From positions 1 to 64,000 of the forward strand of contig CAJUQM010000004.1 in assembly GCA_910588005.1 (NCBI GenBank): a stretch of DNA of 64,000 nt, in the 5' to 3' direction. The notes beneath the pieces are model-generated. The model was not told the origin of the DNA. It was given only the letters and a program-made list of their open reading frames with translations, and made no database searches. The position numbers and the translations under genes were made by a program. Within the stretch, counting starts at the first letter, position 1; every line of letters begins with the position of its first letter. This document shows positions 7,643-17,628 of the stretch, piece after piece. The DNA comes from an uncultured Oscillibacter sp. (lineage in GTDB: Bacteria; Bacillota; Clostridia; Oscillospirales; Oscillospiraceae).

Positions 7643-8425
7643 TTACTCAATTGTCTGTTGGAAGAAATCCCTGCTGTCTCCCCGCATATCAAACGTACCC
7701 TTCATATTGTCCTGAATCACGCCCTCGTCCAAACTCCATTGCAGCTTTGTGAGCTTTCGTCCATAGTCCGCGTTATAACTTAGCCTCACCGTAAAGCGTC
7801 CGCCGTACTCCATAGTGATCTCCGACAGGTCCCCCAGGTGAATGGCCTCCACCTGATCCAGCATCTCCGCCTTTTCCAGCGCATTTAACAGCTGCAAAAG
7901 GCTGCTCTGCTGGGTGGCGTACTCTGTTGCGAAGGCAGGGCTGGTACCCACAGAGGGAGCCAGCAGCTGGCAGCCGTCGATGATCCCGTAGCCCGAGGCA
8001 GCCGCAGAGGGAATCTGCTCCACGATCTTGCCCCGGCCGGAGTTGGTAGGGCTGATGAGCCAGGCGGTGCCGTCCTGCACCACGGCCAGGGGAGTGCCGC
8101 ACTCCTCCACCTGGATGGCCAGCGTATCAGGCAATCTCTTGCTGATGCTGCCGATCTCATTCAGATAGGGCAGTGTCTCCGTCATATTGGCGGCCACTCT
8201 GCCCTTATTCAGCAGCAGAAGATTGGCCCCTGTCTTAACTCCCGTGGCGTCCCGCAGTTCTTGCTCTGTGTAGCGTACGCCACCGGTAACAACAATGGTG
8301 TCCACTCGAAAAAACAGCGTCAGCGCAGCGATCAGGCAGGCGCACATGACCAAAACGGACAGCAATTTATAGAGGAAGCCAGACCTTCCCCTTCTCCGCC
8401 GGTTGGTTTTTCTGTGTCTTGCCAT
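7643..8425 (-). CDS. divIB: Cell division protein DivIB/FtsQ
   Basis: A 260-residue bitopic membrane protein of the divisome. A basic cytoplasmic tail (MARHRKTNRRRRGR) precedes one membrane segment at about residues 20-40. The extracellular POTRA domain starts with VDTIVVTGGVRYTEQEL, and a beta domain follows (SKRLPDTLAIQVEE). In Firmicutes DivIB works with FtsL and DivIC to control septal PBP2b/FtsW activity. It lies 16 bases after murA in the same operon, a position common in Clostridia. The assignment rests on the POTRA pattern and the neighbours. Confidence 0.9.
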   Translation of the reverse strand: MARHRKTNRRRRGRSGFLYKLLSVLVMCACLIAALTLFFRVDTIVVTGGVRYTEQELRDATGVKTGANLLLLNKGRVAANMTETLPYLNEIGSISKRLPDTLAIQVEECGTPLAVVQDGTAWLISPTNSGRGKIVEQIPSAAASGYGIIDGCQLLAPSVGTSPAFATEYATQQSSLLQLLNALEKAEMLDQVEAIHLGDLSEITMEYGGRFTVRLSYNADYGRKLTKLQWSLDEGVIQDNMKGTFDMRGDSRDFFQQTIE

Positions 8426-8441
8426 ATCTCTCTTTGATCTC

Positions 8442-9704
8442 CTATATCTCCATCTCCGTGCGGGCGATCTCCGCCCCCAGAGTCTTCAAATCTCTCTCAA
8501 TACACTCATAGCCCCGGTCGATATGACCAATTTCGGCGATAGAGGTCTCCCCCTCCGCCGCCAGGGCCGCCACACATAGCGCTGCACCGCCCCGCAGGTC
8601 CGTACAGCGCACGGGCGCGCCATGGAGCACTTCCGCGCCGGTGACCACCGCCACCCGGCCCATTACCCGGATATCCGCCCCCATACGGACCAGTTCGTCC
8701 ACATGGCGGTACCGGTTTTCAAAAATGGTCTCCTCAAAGACCGTGGCGCCCCGGCTGCGCAGCAGCGCGGCCATCAAAACCGCTTGGGCGTCCGTGGGAA
8801 ACCCCGGATAGGGGGCGGTCCGCACAGGGCGGACACTTCTAAGCCTCTCCCGGCAGATACAGCGCATCCCCTTCTGATCTGTCCGAATCGCACACCCCGC
8901 CTCCCGCAGAGCCGCGGCGACGGTGGCCAGCTGGCCCTCCCGGGCATTTCGTAAGTAAATTTCCCCACCGGCGGACGCTGCCGCACAAAGATATGTGGCC
9001 GCCACAATACGGTCCGGCATAATCTGATAGGCACAGCCGTGAAGAGGCCGCCTCCCCTCTATCGTGACAGTGGAGGTGCCTGCTCCGGAAACCCCCGCCC
9101 CGCAGGCATTCAAGAATTCCTGCAGATCCACGATCTCCGGCTCCCGGGCCGCGTTGGAGATCGTGGTGACGCCCTCCGCCCCGCAGGCGGCCAGCATCAG
9201 GTTTTCCGTGGCCCCCACAGAGGGCAGGCTGAGAATCAGCTCCCTGCCCCGCAGGCAGGACGCCTTGCAGCGGAGCACACCGCCGCTGTCCTGAATCTCC
9301 GCGCCCAGATCCCTGAGGCCCGCCAGATGTAAATCAATCGGCCGCGGTCCCAGCTCACAGCCGCCGGGATAGCTCATTTTGGCCTCTCCGCACCGGGCCA
9401 GAACGGCCCCCAGAAAAATCGCGGAGGACCGCATCTCCCGCATCAGTATATCAGAGACAGTACAGCTGTTCAACCCGGCAGTATCTGCCAGAAGGCTGTC
9501 CCCCTCCCAGTGCGCCCCGCAGCCCAGGGCTTTCAGAATCCGGATGGATGCGTCCACATCCCGCAGGCGGGGACAGCCCCGCAGCTCTACCTGTCCACCC
9601 GTCAGCAGCGTTGCCGCCAGGATGGGCAGCACGCTGTTTTTCGCCCCCTGGACGGCCACTTCCCCCGTAAGACTGCGGCCGCCCCGCACTAAAAGCTGGC
9701 TCAT
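8442..9704 (-). CDS. murA: UDP-GlcNAc 1-carboxyvinyltransferase MurA
   Basis: A 420-residue EPSP-synthase-fold enzyme for the first committed step of peptidoglycan synthesis (UDP-GlcNAc plus PEP). The N-terminal GAKNSVLPILAATLL, the active-site loop YPGGCELGPRPIDLHL carrying the catalytic Cys (the fosfomycin target) and the C-terminal GHIDRGYE are all present. The ATG at 9704 has GGAGGG about seven bases upstream. It sits between murG and divIB. Clostridia often carry a second murA elsewhere, so this may be one of two paralogues. Confidence 0.96.
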   Translation of the reverse strand: MSQLLVRGGRSLTGEVAVQGAKNSVLPILAATLLTGGQVELRGCPRLRDVDASIRILKALGCGAHWEGDSLLADTAGLNSCTVSDILMREMRSSAIFLGAVLARCGEAKMSYPGGCELGPRPIDLHLAGLRDLGAEIQDSGGVLRCKASCLRGRELILSLPSVGATENLMLAACGAEGVTTISNAAREPEIVDLQEFLNACGAGVSGAGTSTVTIEGRRPLHGCAYQIMPDRIVAATYLCAAASAGGEIYLRNAREGQLATVAAALREAGCAIRTDQKGMRCICRERLRSVRPVRTAPYPGFPTDAQAVLMAALLRSRGATVFEETIFENRYRHVDELVRMGADIRVMGRVAVVTGAEVLHGAPVRCTDLRGGAALCVAALAAEGETSIAEIGHIDRGYECIERDLKTLGAEIARTEMEI

Positions 9705-9770
9705 ACACGTTTCCCTCCGTACCCAAAATGGTCTATTACAGACCATCCTATGGGCGTGAAGAAAAACTGG

Positions 9771-10916
9771 TTACTTGCAGATCTCCAAAACCGTTTGATA
9801 AATGCGCTCCGTAGCGTCTCGAATTCCCAGAGAACCCATGGCTTTTTCCATCTCCTGGCGGCGCGTTTCACTGTGGAGGATCCCGCAGGCGGCCTGAAAC
9901 AGCAACTGGCCGGTGCACTCCTTTTCCAGCAGTACCACCGCTCCCCCCGCCGTCTCCAGGGTCCGCGCGTTTTTCTCCTGGTGGTTATTGGTCACGTAGG
10001 GAGACGGAACCATCAGCGCCGGAACTCCCAGAGCCGTCAGTTCGCTGATTGTGGAGGCTCCCGCCCTGCAAATCACCAGGTCCGCCGCCCGCATAACGGC
10101 GGCCATGTCATAGATGTACTCCCGGACCTGGAGGGCCGGATGATCCTTTAAATCCACGCCCTTTTCCCGCAGCAGCTCCAGTAGCGGGGGATACCCGGTC
10201 TTCCCCGCGCCGTGGATATGGCAGAAAGGCTCCCTCGCCGCCTCCAGGGCCAGAAAATCCGCCATATGGCGGTTCATGCCGGAGGCACCCAGGGACCCCC
10301 AGAAGGAGACAATCAGAGGTCTTCCGCTGTCAACCCCCAGCTTCCGTTTAGCCTCCTCCTTCGTGCAGTCAAAAAAGTCCCCCCGTACCGGCGTGCCGGT
10401 AACGGTAATCTTCTCCGGATGGCGGTAGTGTTGACGGCAGGATTCAAATCCCACCAGCACCCGGTCCGCAAAGGGTTCCAGCATCGCCGTGGTCAGCCCC
10501 GGCACCATATTGGACTCGTGAACCGCCGTTGGAATTCCGGCCTTGGCGGCGGCCTTTACCATAGGATAACTGGCGTAACCGCCGGTGCCGATGACCACGT
10601 CCGGCAGAAACTCCCGCAAGATCGCCCGGGCCTCCCGGGGCGCCCGCAGAAGATTGCAGACAGAGATCAGATTGTGCCGGATTTCTCCGGGTTTCAAAGA
10701 GCGGTGAAAGCTGGAGATATGGACGGTGCGGAACTCGTAGCCCGCTTTGGAGATTAAATCCTTTTCCAATCCCCGTTCTGCGCCCACAAACAAGAATGTT
10801 GTCTCCGGGTCTTTTCTGTGCATCAGCTGCGCCAGGGCGATGGCCGGATTCACATGCCCCGCTGTTCCGCCGCAGGTAAAAATCACCCGTTTCAGTTTTT
10901 GAGGCAGGGCAAACAC
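9771..10916 (-). CDS. murG: MurG GlcNAc transferase (lipid II synthesis)
   Basis: A 381-residue GT28 enzyme that adds GlcNAc to lipid I on the inner membrane face. Visible motifs are the donor/acceptor loop GGTAGHVNPAIALA near the N-terminus, GGYASYPMVKAAAKAG at about residue 105, and the C-terminal nucleotide-sugar site CRAGASTISELTALG. The frame opens after a TGA just upstream, leaving GTG at 10916 as the practical start. The purine-rich GAAAGAAG before it is too close to be an ideal ribosome site, so translation may be weak. About 110 bases separate it from ftsW. Confidence 0.95.
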   Translation of the reverse strand: MFALPQKLKRVIFTCGGTAGHVNPAIALAQLMHRKDPETTFLFVGAERGLEKDLISKAGYEFRTVHISSFHRSLKPGEIRHNLISVCNLLRAPREARAILREFLPDVVIGTGGYASYPMVKAAAKAGIPTAVHESNMVPGLTTAMLEPFADRVLVGFESCRQHYRHPEKITVTGTPVRGDFFDCTKEEAKRKLGVDSGRPLIVSFWGSLGASGMNRHMADFLALEAAREPFCHIHGAGKTGYPPLLELLREKGVDLKDHPALQVREYIYDMAAVMRAADLVICRAGASTISELTALGVPALMVPSPYVTNNHQEKNARTLETAGGAVVLLEKECTGQLLFQAACGILHSETRRQEMEKAMGSLGIRDATERIYQTVLEICK

Positions 10917-11030
10917 CTTCTTTCAACGTCCAAGACCGTGGAATGTAGAGATCCCCTCTTTTGAAAAGCCATCCCGCGCTCTGTGGGCGCAGGGAGGCCG
11001 GGGCGCTTCCGCCCCCTTACAAAGCAGGCG

Positions 11031-12254
11031 CTACCCCGCTTTCGTAGGTTTCATCTGTCTTGACACCGATAATACGATGCCCATCTCCGCCAACTGAATC
11101 GAGAGGGCCGTTCCCCCATAGCTGAAGAAGGGCAGGGAGATCCCCGTCGTCGGCAGCAGGCCTGTCACCACGCCGATGTTCAAAAATGTCTGCATGGCGA
11201 TCAAGGTTGTAACACCCACCACCAGCAAACTGCCAAACCGGTCCCGGGCGTGAAGGGCGATCCAGTAGCCCCGGAGGATCAGCGCTGCAAAAAGGAGCAT
11301 GATAATGGTGGCTCCGATCAGCCCCAGCTCCTCGCAGACGATGGCAAAGATAAAGTCGTTGTGCTCTTCCGGGAGGTAGAGATACTTCTGCCTGCTCTTT
11401 CCCAAACCTACCCCCCAGAGTCCGCCGGAGCCGATGGACAGCAGGCTCTGCACCAGCTGATAGCCCTTTCCGCGGGCATCCAGCCAGGGATTCTGCCACA
11501 TGGCCAGACGGGACTGTCCGTACGTGATGATGCCGGAGAACATCAAAAAGGCGATGCCTCCTGCGCCGGCCAGCGCCGCCGCCACCCAGGTGAGATTGAT
11601 GCCGCCGACCAGCATCAAAACCGCGCCGGCGCCCAGAATCAGCACCGTTCCGGACAGGTGCGGCTCCAGCATCATCAGCAGGGAAATCACACCCAGAATC
11701 AGCAAATAGGGCGCCACCCCGTACCGGGTGGTATTCATCTTATCCTTCTTTTTCGAAATGGTGTCGGAAAAATACAGCACTACCGCCATCTTGGCAATCT
11801 CCGATGGCTGAAACTGAAAGCTGGTTCTGGGAATGCCCAGCCAGCGCCGGGCATCGTTTTTAATCAGGCCGATGCCCGGAATGGCCACCAGCACCAGCAG
11901 GACAATGGCCAAATAGAGCAGGGGCTTTGCCAAGGCCCGGAACCGCTGATAGTTGATCTTCCCGATAAAGAGCATGGCAGCCACGCCCATAATGGCAAAG
12001 ATTCCCTGCTTCACAAAATACTTGGTTGGGTCATTGTCCTCGTAATAGGCAGAGGGAAAGCTGGCGGACAGCAGCATAATCAGTCCAATGCCAATCAGCA
12101 TCAGCACCAGCAGGCAGAACGGCAGGTCAATCGGCCCCCGGGCCAGCTCCCGGCTCAGTTCCTCTCGTTCTTTCCGGAGCCGCTTTTTCTCCTGCCGGGC
12201 CAAAGCCTCCTCCCGGCTGATAGGCCGTCTCCGCCTGCGCGTGGTCTCCACCAT
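11031..12254 (-). CDS. ftsW: SEDS glycosyltransferase FtsW/SpoVE
   Basis: A 407-residue SEDS-family membrane protein with about ten transmembrane segments after a highly basic cytoplasmic start (RRRRRPISREEALARQEKKR). Family features include WLGIPRTSFQFQPSEIAKMA, the extracellular loop EEHNDFIFAIVCEELG, and the C-terminal GLLPTTGISLPFFSYGG. SEDS proteins polymerise lipid II together with a class B PBP. The partner here should be the spoVD-like PBP in the same cluster, which makes either a vegetative FtsW or a sporulation SpoVE role possible. The ATG at 12254 has GGAGG just upstream. Confidence 0.94.
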   Translation of the reverse strand: MVETTRRRRRPISREEALARQEKKRLRKEREELSRELARGPIDLPFCLLVLMLIGIGLIMLLSASFPSAYYEDNDPTKYFVKQGIFAIMGVAAMLFIGKINYQRFRALAKPLLYLAIVLLVLVAIPGIGLIKNDARRWLGIPRTSFQFQPSEIAKMAVVLYFSDTISKKKDKMNTTRYGVAPYLLILGVISLLMMLEPHLSGTVLILGAGAVLMLVGGINLTWVAAALAGAGGIAFLMFSGIITYGQSRLAMWQNPWLDARGKGYQLVQSLLSIGSGGLWGVGLGKSRQKYLYLPEEHNDFIFAIVCEELGLIGATIIMLLFAALILRGYWIALHARDRFGSLLVVGVTTLIAMQTFLNIGVVTGLLPTTGISLPFFSYGGTALSIQLAEMGIVLSVSRQMKPTKAG

Positions 12255-12292
12255 AGGCTCCCTCCTCTCCTTAAATTTCTCAGAAACCGCGC

Positions 12293-13279
12293 TCAATGGC
12301 GCCCTTGAATCGCAAGATACGCCAAAATGCTGAATACCAGCGTAACCGCGCTGAACACCGCAACGATCTTCACCTCGCTCCAGCCGCACCGCTCCAGGTG
12401 GTGATGTACCGGAGCCATTTTAAAAAACCGTTTTCCGCGGGTAGCCTTAAAATAGGTCACCTGAATGATATCGGAGAGCGTCTCGGCAATGTAGACAATC
12501 CCCACCGGGATCAAAATCAACGGCATATCCATGGCAAAGGCCAGCGCCGCCACCGCTCCGCCCAAAAAGAGGCTGCCGGTGTCCCCCATAAATGTCTTTG
12601 CCGGGTGGTGGTTATAGACGAAAAAGGCCGCCAGCCCTCCTGCCAGTGCCGAGGGGAACAGAACCAGATCCGTCAGCCGCCACATCGCCGCAGCAGCGGT
12701 AAAAAACACCATCACCACAAAAGTCACGCTGCAGGCCAGGCCGTCGATCCCATCGGTGAGATTCACGGCGTTCACCGTTCCCACAATGACGAAGGCGGCA
12801 AACATCAAATACAAAATCCAATTAACGGTAATATTTACCTGGAGTCCTGGGACATACAGCCGGTTGGTCAACAGCCCCTCATAGCGCATCAGGCTCAAAA
12901 ACACGACGGCGGCCAACAGCTGCAGCACAAATTTCTGCCAGGCCGTCAGTCCCTCGTTCTGGTGCTGGCGCACTTTGCGGTAATCGTCCACAAAACCGAT
13001 CAACCCAAAACACAGGGCAAAGAGATAGACGTACAAGTGGACGAAGCCGCCGCCCAGCATCCCCTCCCAGCCCAGGACAAAAACCGTGACCCCCACACCG
13101 ATGATAAACATAATGCCGCCCATGGTAGGTGTACCTGCCTTGGAGGCGTGCCATCTGGGACCATCGGCCCGGATCTCCTGACCCGCTTTTAATTTTCGCA
13201 GCTCAGGAACTAAGAACTTCCCAATCAGCAGCGTCAGAAGAAATCCCGCCGCCGCCGCAATCCATATTGTGTGATCCAT
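12293..13279 (-). CDS. mraY: MraY phospho-MurNAc-pentapeptide transferase
   Basis: A 328-residue polytopic membrane enzyme that transfers phospho-MurNAc-pentapeptide to undecaprenyl phosphate to form lipid I. The aspartate motif GFVDDYRKVR, the NAVNLTDGIDGLA loop, MGDTGSLFLGG and the HHHLERCGW histidine motif are all intact. Two adjacent ATGs exist; 13279 has the better spacing (six bases) from GAGAGGG, and 13282 is the alternative. It lies between murE and ftsW. murF, normally next to it upstream, and murD, normally downstream, are both missing from the cluster. Confidence 0.96.
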   Translation of the reverse strand: MDHTIWIAAAAGFLLTLLIGKFLVPELRKLKAGQEIRADGPRWHASKAGTPTMGGIMFIIGVGVTVFVLGWEGMLGGGFVHLYVYLFALCFGLIGFVDDYRKVRQHQNEGLTAWQKFVLQLLAAVVFLSLMRYEGLLTNRLYVPGLQVNITVNWILYLMFAAFVIVGTVNAVNLTDGIDGLACSVTFVVMVFFTAAAAMWRLTDLVLFPSALAGGLAAFFVYNHHPAKTFMGDTGSLFLGGAVAALAFAMDMPLILIPVGIVYIAETLSDIIQVTYFKATRGKRFFKMAPVHHHLERCGWSEVKIVAVFSAVTLVFSILAYLAIQGRH

Positions 13280-13445
13280 CATTTTCCCTCTCCCGTGCCA
13301 GACGCCCTGCCGGCGCTCTGCTACCGGTTTATTCCGCATTTCGCAGATTTATTCCACGGTCCTTCAACAGCCTGCTGCGGCTTTGTGCTCATCCGCACAC
13401 CGTCTTCCACCGCAAAGGCTTCTGTTTGCAGGCCACCGCTGAAAT

Positions 13446-14897
13446 TTACCGCTCAATTCTCAAATAATCCGCCACGATCTCCCTCTCGTCCATGTGGTGC
13501 TTGACATGGTTGATCTCTTGGTAAGTCTCATGTCCCTTTCCGCAGAGAACAATCACATCGCCCTCCTCCGCGTGGTCCATGGCCCAGTGAATCGCCTCAA
13601 TCCGGTCCGTCACCACCACATAGGGCGTATCGCTGCCCTCCAAACCCGGCAAAATACCGGCGATGATGGATTCCGGATCCTCGGTGCGGGGATTGTCGGT
13701 GGTAACCACCAGGAAATCCGCGTTTTTCGCCGCAGCCGCTCCCATTTTAGGGCGTTTGGCCTTATCCCGGTCACCGCCGCAGCCAAACACCGCCACAGTG
13801 CGTCCCTTTGCAAAGCCCTTCACCGAGGAGAGGACATTCTCCAGCCCGTCAGGGCTGTGGGCATAATCGATCAAGACGGTGTAGTTCCGCCCGGGAGTAG
13901 GCACCACCTCTACCCGCCCCTTTACCGGAGGCACCTCTGCCAGCACACGCGCGCTGTCCTCCAGAGAAATTCCCATAGACAGAGCCGCCCCCAGTACATC
14001 CAGGGTATTATAGACCATAAACCGGCCGGGGATATTCACTCGGACGGGAACCCGCCGCCCCTGCGCCGCCGCCGTGAAAGACACATGGTCCGCCTCCAGG
14101 ACGATCTCCTCCGCCCGCAGGTCCGCCTGCGCCTCCTCCGCATAGGTGAGGGTCTTACAGGTGGAATTCTCCATCAGGCGGGACGTCCACGGATCATCGG
14201 CGTTCACCACGCCAACGCCGCAGTTTTGGAACAGCAGCGCCTTGGCCCGGCAGTACTCCTCCATGGTCCCGTGAAAATCCAGATGGTCTTGGGTGAGATT
14301 GGTAAACACGCCCACACGGTAATGGACGCCGTACACCCGGTCCAGCGCCAGGGCATGGGAGGAGACCTCCATCACCACATGGGTGCAGCCTGCATCCCGC
14401 ATCTGCGCAAAGAGCCGCTGGACCTCGAAAGACTCCGGCGTGGTGCGCTCCGTGGGGATGATCTCCCGGCCGATCATGTTCTGATTGGTTCCGATCAATC
14501 CCACTTTGGCCCCAGCCGCCTGTTCTAAAATGGCCTTGAGGAGATAGGTGGTGGTGGTCTTGCCATTGGTCCCAGTGACACCCACCATCGTCATCCCTCC
14601 GGCGGGATGGCCAAAGAAATTCGCCCCTGCCACTGCCAGCGCCCGGCGGGAGTCCTCCACCTGAACATAGGGGATCTCCCCTCCCGGCGCCCTCTGGCAC
14701 AGTACTGCTACCGCGCCGGCCTCCAGGGCCTTCTCAATAAAATCATGCCCATCCACAGCAAAGCCGGTCATGGCCACAAACAACCCGCCGGGCTTCACCG
14801 CCCGGGAGTCGTAGCAGACGTCCGAAATCTCCATCTCCAAGTCCGCTGTGGCGGACAAAACGGGAATTCCCTCCAAAAGTTCTTTTAACCGCATCAT
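13446..14897 (-). CDS. murE: MurE UDP-MurNAc-tripeptide ligase (meso-DAP)
   Basis: A 483-residue Mur ligase that adds the third stem-peptide residue. The ATP site VGVTGTNGKTTTTYLL, the middle-domain VMEVSSHALALDRV and the C-terminal KGHETYQ are intact. The substrate-selecting motif DNPRTEDP is the meso-diaminopimelate type rather than the lysine type, so the cell wall should be DAP-cross-linked. The ATG at 14897 has GGAAGGGG five bases upstream; a second ATG follows immediately. The 166-base gap to mraY is too short to hold murF. Confidence 0.96.
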   Translation of the reverse strand: MMRLKELLEGIPVLSATADLEMEISDVCYDSRAVKPGGLFVAMTGFAVDGHDFIEKALEAGAVAVLCQRAPGGEIPYVQVEDSRRALAVAGANFFGHPAGGMTMVGVTGTNGKTTTTYLLKAILEQAAGAKVGLIGTNQNMIGREIIPTERTTPESFEVQRLFAQMRDAGCTHVVMEVSSHALALDRVYGVHYRVGVFTNLTQDHLDFHGTMEEYCRAKALLFQNCGVGVVNADDPWTSRLMENSTCKTLTYAEEAQADLRAEEIVLEADHVSFTAAAQGRRVPVRVNIPGRFMVYNTLDVLGAALSMGISLEDSARVLAEVPPVKGRVEVVPTPGRNYTVLIDYAHSPDGLENVLSSVKGFAKGRTVAVFGCGGDRDKAKRPKMGAAAAKNADFLVVTTDNPRTEDPESIIAGILPGLEGSDTPYVVVTDRIEAIHWAMDHAEEGDVIVLCGKGHETYQEINHVKHHMDEREIVADYLRIER

Positions 14898-15023
14898 ACG
14901 CGCCCCTTCCTTTGTGATCGTTGGCAAAGCTGCCAGCTCTCAATTATAGGCGGCAGGAATTGCAAAGTATACGGAAGATCGTGTCAAAATCCCTGTAAAA
15001 GCTGTCTTAAAGCGTCTTCCGAA

Positions 15024-17528
15024 TCAATCCAGCACTGAGCTGTCGCCGAACCACACAGTCACCACGCTGCCCGCGGGCAGCTCCGTGCCCTCGGCCACGT
15101 TCTGAGACATGGCATGGACGTTGCCGGAGCTGGTCACAGTGGTACCCGCCACTTTCATGATGAGTCCCGCGTTGGTCAGTATCCGGTTCGCCTCCGCAGC
15201 GGTCCGGCCGGAGACGTTGGGCACCGTACAGAGGGTGTCCGGCTTCTCCTGCCCCAGGTAGAGGATGATCGACGCGTCGTTCGGAACAATGGCGCCGCCC
15301 ACAGGGGTCTGCGCCGTGACGGTCTCACCGCCGCCTACCGTCCGGCAGGCAAAGCCCGCGCTCTCCAGCTTGGCCTTGGCATCCGCCGCGGTCTGGCCCA
15401 CCACATTGGGCACCGGCACATCGGACACCAGCAGCTCCGTGGAGGAGTAGTCCGGCTCAATGCCGAGATCCGGCAGGATCTCGCCCATAATCCGGCTGGC
15501 CGTCGGGGCCACCATGTTGCCGCCGGAGACATAGACGCCGGTGTTGCGGCTGGGGGTGTCCATCGTGATCAGCATGATATACTGGGGATCATCCGCCGGG
15601 GCAAAGCACATAAAGGAGACCACCACGTCGCCCTTGGGGTTGCTGTCGGTTTTGGTGCCGGTCTTGTCGGCGGTACCGGTCTTGCCGCCGATCCGGTAGC
15701 CGGTGACCTGGCCGTTTTTGCCGGTGCCGGAGGCCACCACATACTCCAGGCACTCCCGGACCAGGGCGGAGGTCTCCTCACTGACTACCTGCCGGACGGG
15801 CGTGGCGGTGCCGTGCTGCTCGATGATGTTCCCGTCCCCGTCCAGCACCTGCTCCACAATATAGGGCGTGTATAAGTACCCGCCGTTGATGCAGGCTGCC
15901 TGGGCTCGGATCAGCTCCAGAGGCGTAACGTTGAAGGTCTGCCCGAAGGCGTAGGACGCCAGGGAGACCACATTGGAATTGAAGTTCTTCTCGTCGGCGA
16001 AGATGCCCTTCCCCTCGCCCACCGCCATGTCAAACCCCGTGGGGTCCATGAGGCCGAAGGACCGGAGGTATTTATAATACTTCTGGGTGCCCATCTTCAA
16101 GCCGATGGAGATGAAGGCGGGGTTGCAGGAGTTGCCCACAGCCACTTTCAGGCTCTGTGTGCCATGGCCGGCTTTCTTGGAGCAGTAGAAGGGTTTGCTC
16201 CATCCCTGAACCATAACAGAGCCGGAGCAGCTAAAGGAGGAGTTCATGTTCACCGTCCCCTCCTCCAGGGCTGCCGCCAGGGTGATGGGCTTGAAGGTGG
16301 AACCGGGTTCATAGGTGTCGCTGACGCAGCGGTTGCGCCACTGCAGCCCCTGCGCCCTGCTCCAGACATCATTGATGGCCGCGCTGTAATCCTCCGGCTT
16401 TTCATAAGTGTCCTTTTTCTTCTCCAATTCCTCCAGTTCCGCGTCCACAGAGGCCCGCAGCTTCTCATCGTAGACGGTGCTGTAATTACCCGGGTCAAAG
16501 GTGGGATAGGAGGCCATGGCCACAATGGCGCCGGTGTTCACCTCCATCACAATGCCGGTGCCGCCGTTTTTTGCGTCGAACTTCTCCAGCATGCTCTCCA
16601 TGTTCTTCTCCAGAGAGGCCTGCACCCGGGTATCCAGGGTCAGCACCATGTCATAGCCGTTCTCCGGGTCGATGATATTTTCATACTGAAACAGCAAATC
16701 CGTATTTCGGGCGTTCTTAGCCGTGACAGTGTAGCCGCTGGTCCCCTCCAGCACATCGTTGAATTTCGATTCCAGGCCATAGGCCCCCTGGTTTTCGCCG
16801 TTGGAAACAAAGCCCACCACATTGGCCGCCAGCGTTCCGTACGGATAATAGCGCTTGGAGTCCGGCACCAGGAACACCCCCTGGAGGGAGGAGGGGGCCT
16901 TGTTGGGATTTGACAAAAGGCGCGTCTTCCCCTTCTCATTGACAAAGGTGAGTTCCCGGCCCTCATCGTCGATCTCACCGTTGATAAAGCGGCGGACCTC
17001 GTCGGCCAGATCCTGCTCCGCCCGCTTGTAGACCTCCTCATACTGGTCTTTGGTCTTGGCGGCCATGGCGAGGATCTCCTCCTCCTCCACTCCCAGAATC
17101 CGGCTCAGGCCCCGGGCCACGTAAGCCTCGTCCCGCACCGCAGCCGGGACAAAGGTGTTGCCTGACTCCTCGGCCTTCTTCCGGGCGCTTTCGTTGGCCT
17201 CCTCCTGGCTCTTGACATAGGCTGCCAGCTCCATGGGGGAGATGCAAACGGTCTCCGCTGTGGCGGAGGTGGCCAAGGGATGATAATTCCGGTCGTAAAT
17301 CGTTCCCCGGGAGGCGGCTACTGTGTTTTCTCTGGTCTGTTGGACGGTGGCCTGAGTCCGCAGTTCATCGTGCCGCCGGATCTGCAGATCATACAGCTTC
17401 CAAAAGAGCATGGCAAAGGTACACACGCCCAGCAGCAGCATCACCAGCAGGGTCCGGCTGCGAACCACCTGATTGGCCCTGCGGGCCGCATCGCTTTTTC
17501 TATGGGGATTCTGGGAATTGCCTGCCAT
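15024..17528 (-). CDS. spoVD: Class B PBP with two PASTA domains (SpoVD/FtsI)
   Basis: An 834-residue penicillin-binding transpeptidase. An N-terminal membrane anchor lies at about residues 27-47, then a PBP dimerisation domain with long charged insertions (110-215). The transpeptidase domain has all three active-site motifs: S410-T-F-K413, S467-C-N469 and K616-T-G. Two C-terminal PASTA domains follow (about 704-759 and 765-828). It cross-links septal or spore-cortex peptidoglycan with the SEDS partner. PASTA-bearing copies next to ftsL in Clostridia are annotated either FtsI/PBP2 or SpoVD; being the only class B PBP in the cluster, it may serve division too. It is unusually long. Confidence 0.92.
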   Translation of the reverse strand: MAGNSQNPHRKSDAARRANQVVRSRTLLVMLLLGVCTFAMLFWKLYDLQIRRHDELRTQATVQQTRENTVAASRGTIYDRNYHPLATSATAETVCISPMELAAYVKSQEEANESARKKAEESGNTFVPAAVRDEAYVARGLSRILGVEEEEILAMAAKTKDQYEEVYKRAEQDLADEVRRFINGEIDDEGRELTFVNEKGKTRLLSNPNKAPSSLQGVFLVPDSKRYYPYGTLAANVVGFVSNGENQGAYGLESKFNDVLEGTSGYTVTAKNARNTDLLFQYENIIDPENGYDMVLTLDTRVQASLEKNMESMLEKFDAKNGGTGIVMEVNTGAIVAMASYPTFDPGNYSTVYDEKLRASVDAELEELEKKKDTYEKPEDYSAAINDVWSRAQGLQWRNRCVSDTYEPGSTFKPITLAAALEEGTVNMNSSFSCSGSVMVQGWSKPFYCSKKAGHGTQSLKVAVGNSCNPAFISIGLKMGTQKYYKYLRSFGLMDPTGFDMAVGEGKGIFADEKNFNSNVVSLASYAFGQTFNVTPLELIRAQAACINGGYLYTPYIVEQVLDGDGNIIEQHGTATPVRQVVSEETSALVRECLEYVVASGTGKNGQVTGYRIGGKTGTADKTGTKTDSNPKGDVVVSFMCFAPADDPQYIMLITMDTPSRNTGVYVSGGNMVAPTASRIMGEILPDLGIEPDYSSTELLVSDVPVPNVVGQTAADAKAKLESAGFACRTVGGGETVTAQTPVGGAIVPNDASIILYLGQEKPDTLCTVPNVSGRTAAEANRILTNAGLIMKVAGTTVTSSGNVHAMSQNVAEGTELPAGSVVTVWFGDSSVLD

Positions 17529-17628
17529 AGGTCCTCGCTTTCCCGCGCCGCCCGGCGCGATATACCGAATTGAGGGAGTAAGAAGCCCTTCTTCTCACTC
17601 CCCATTCAAAGCCATTATACTGTGCTGT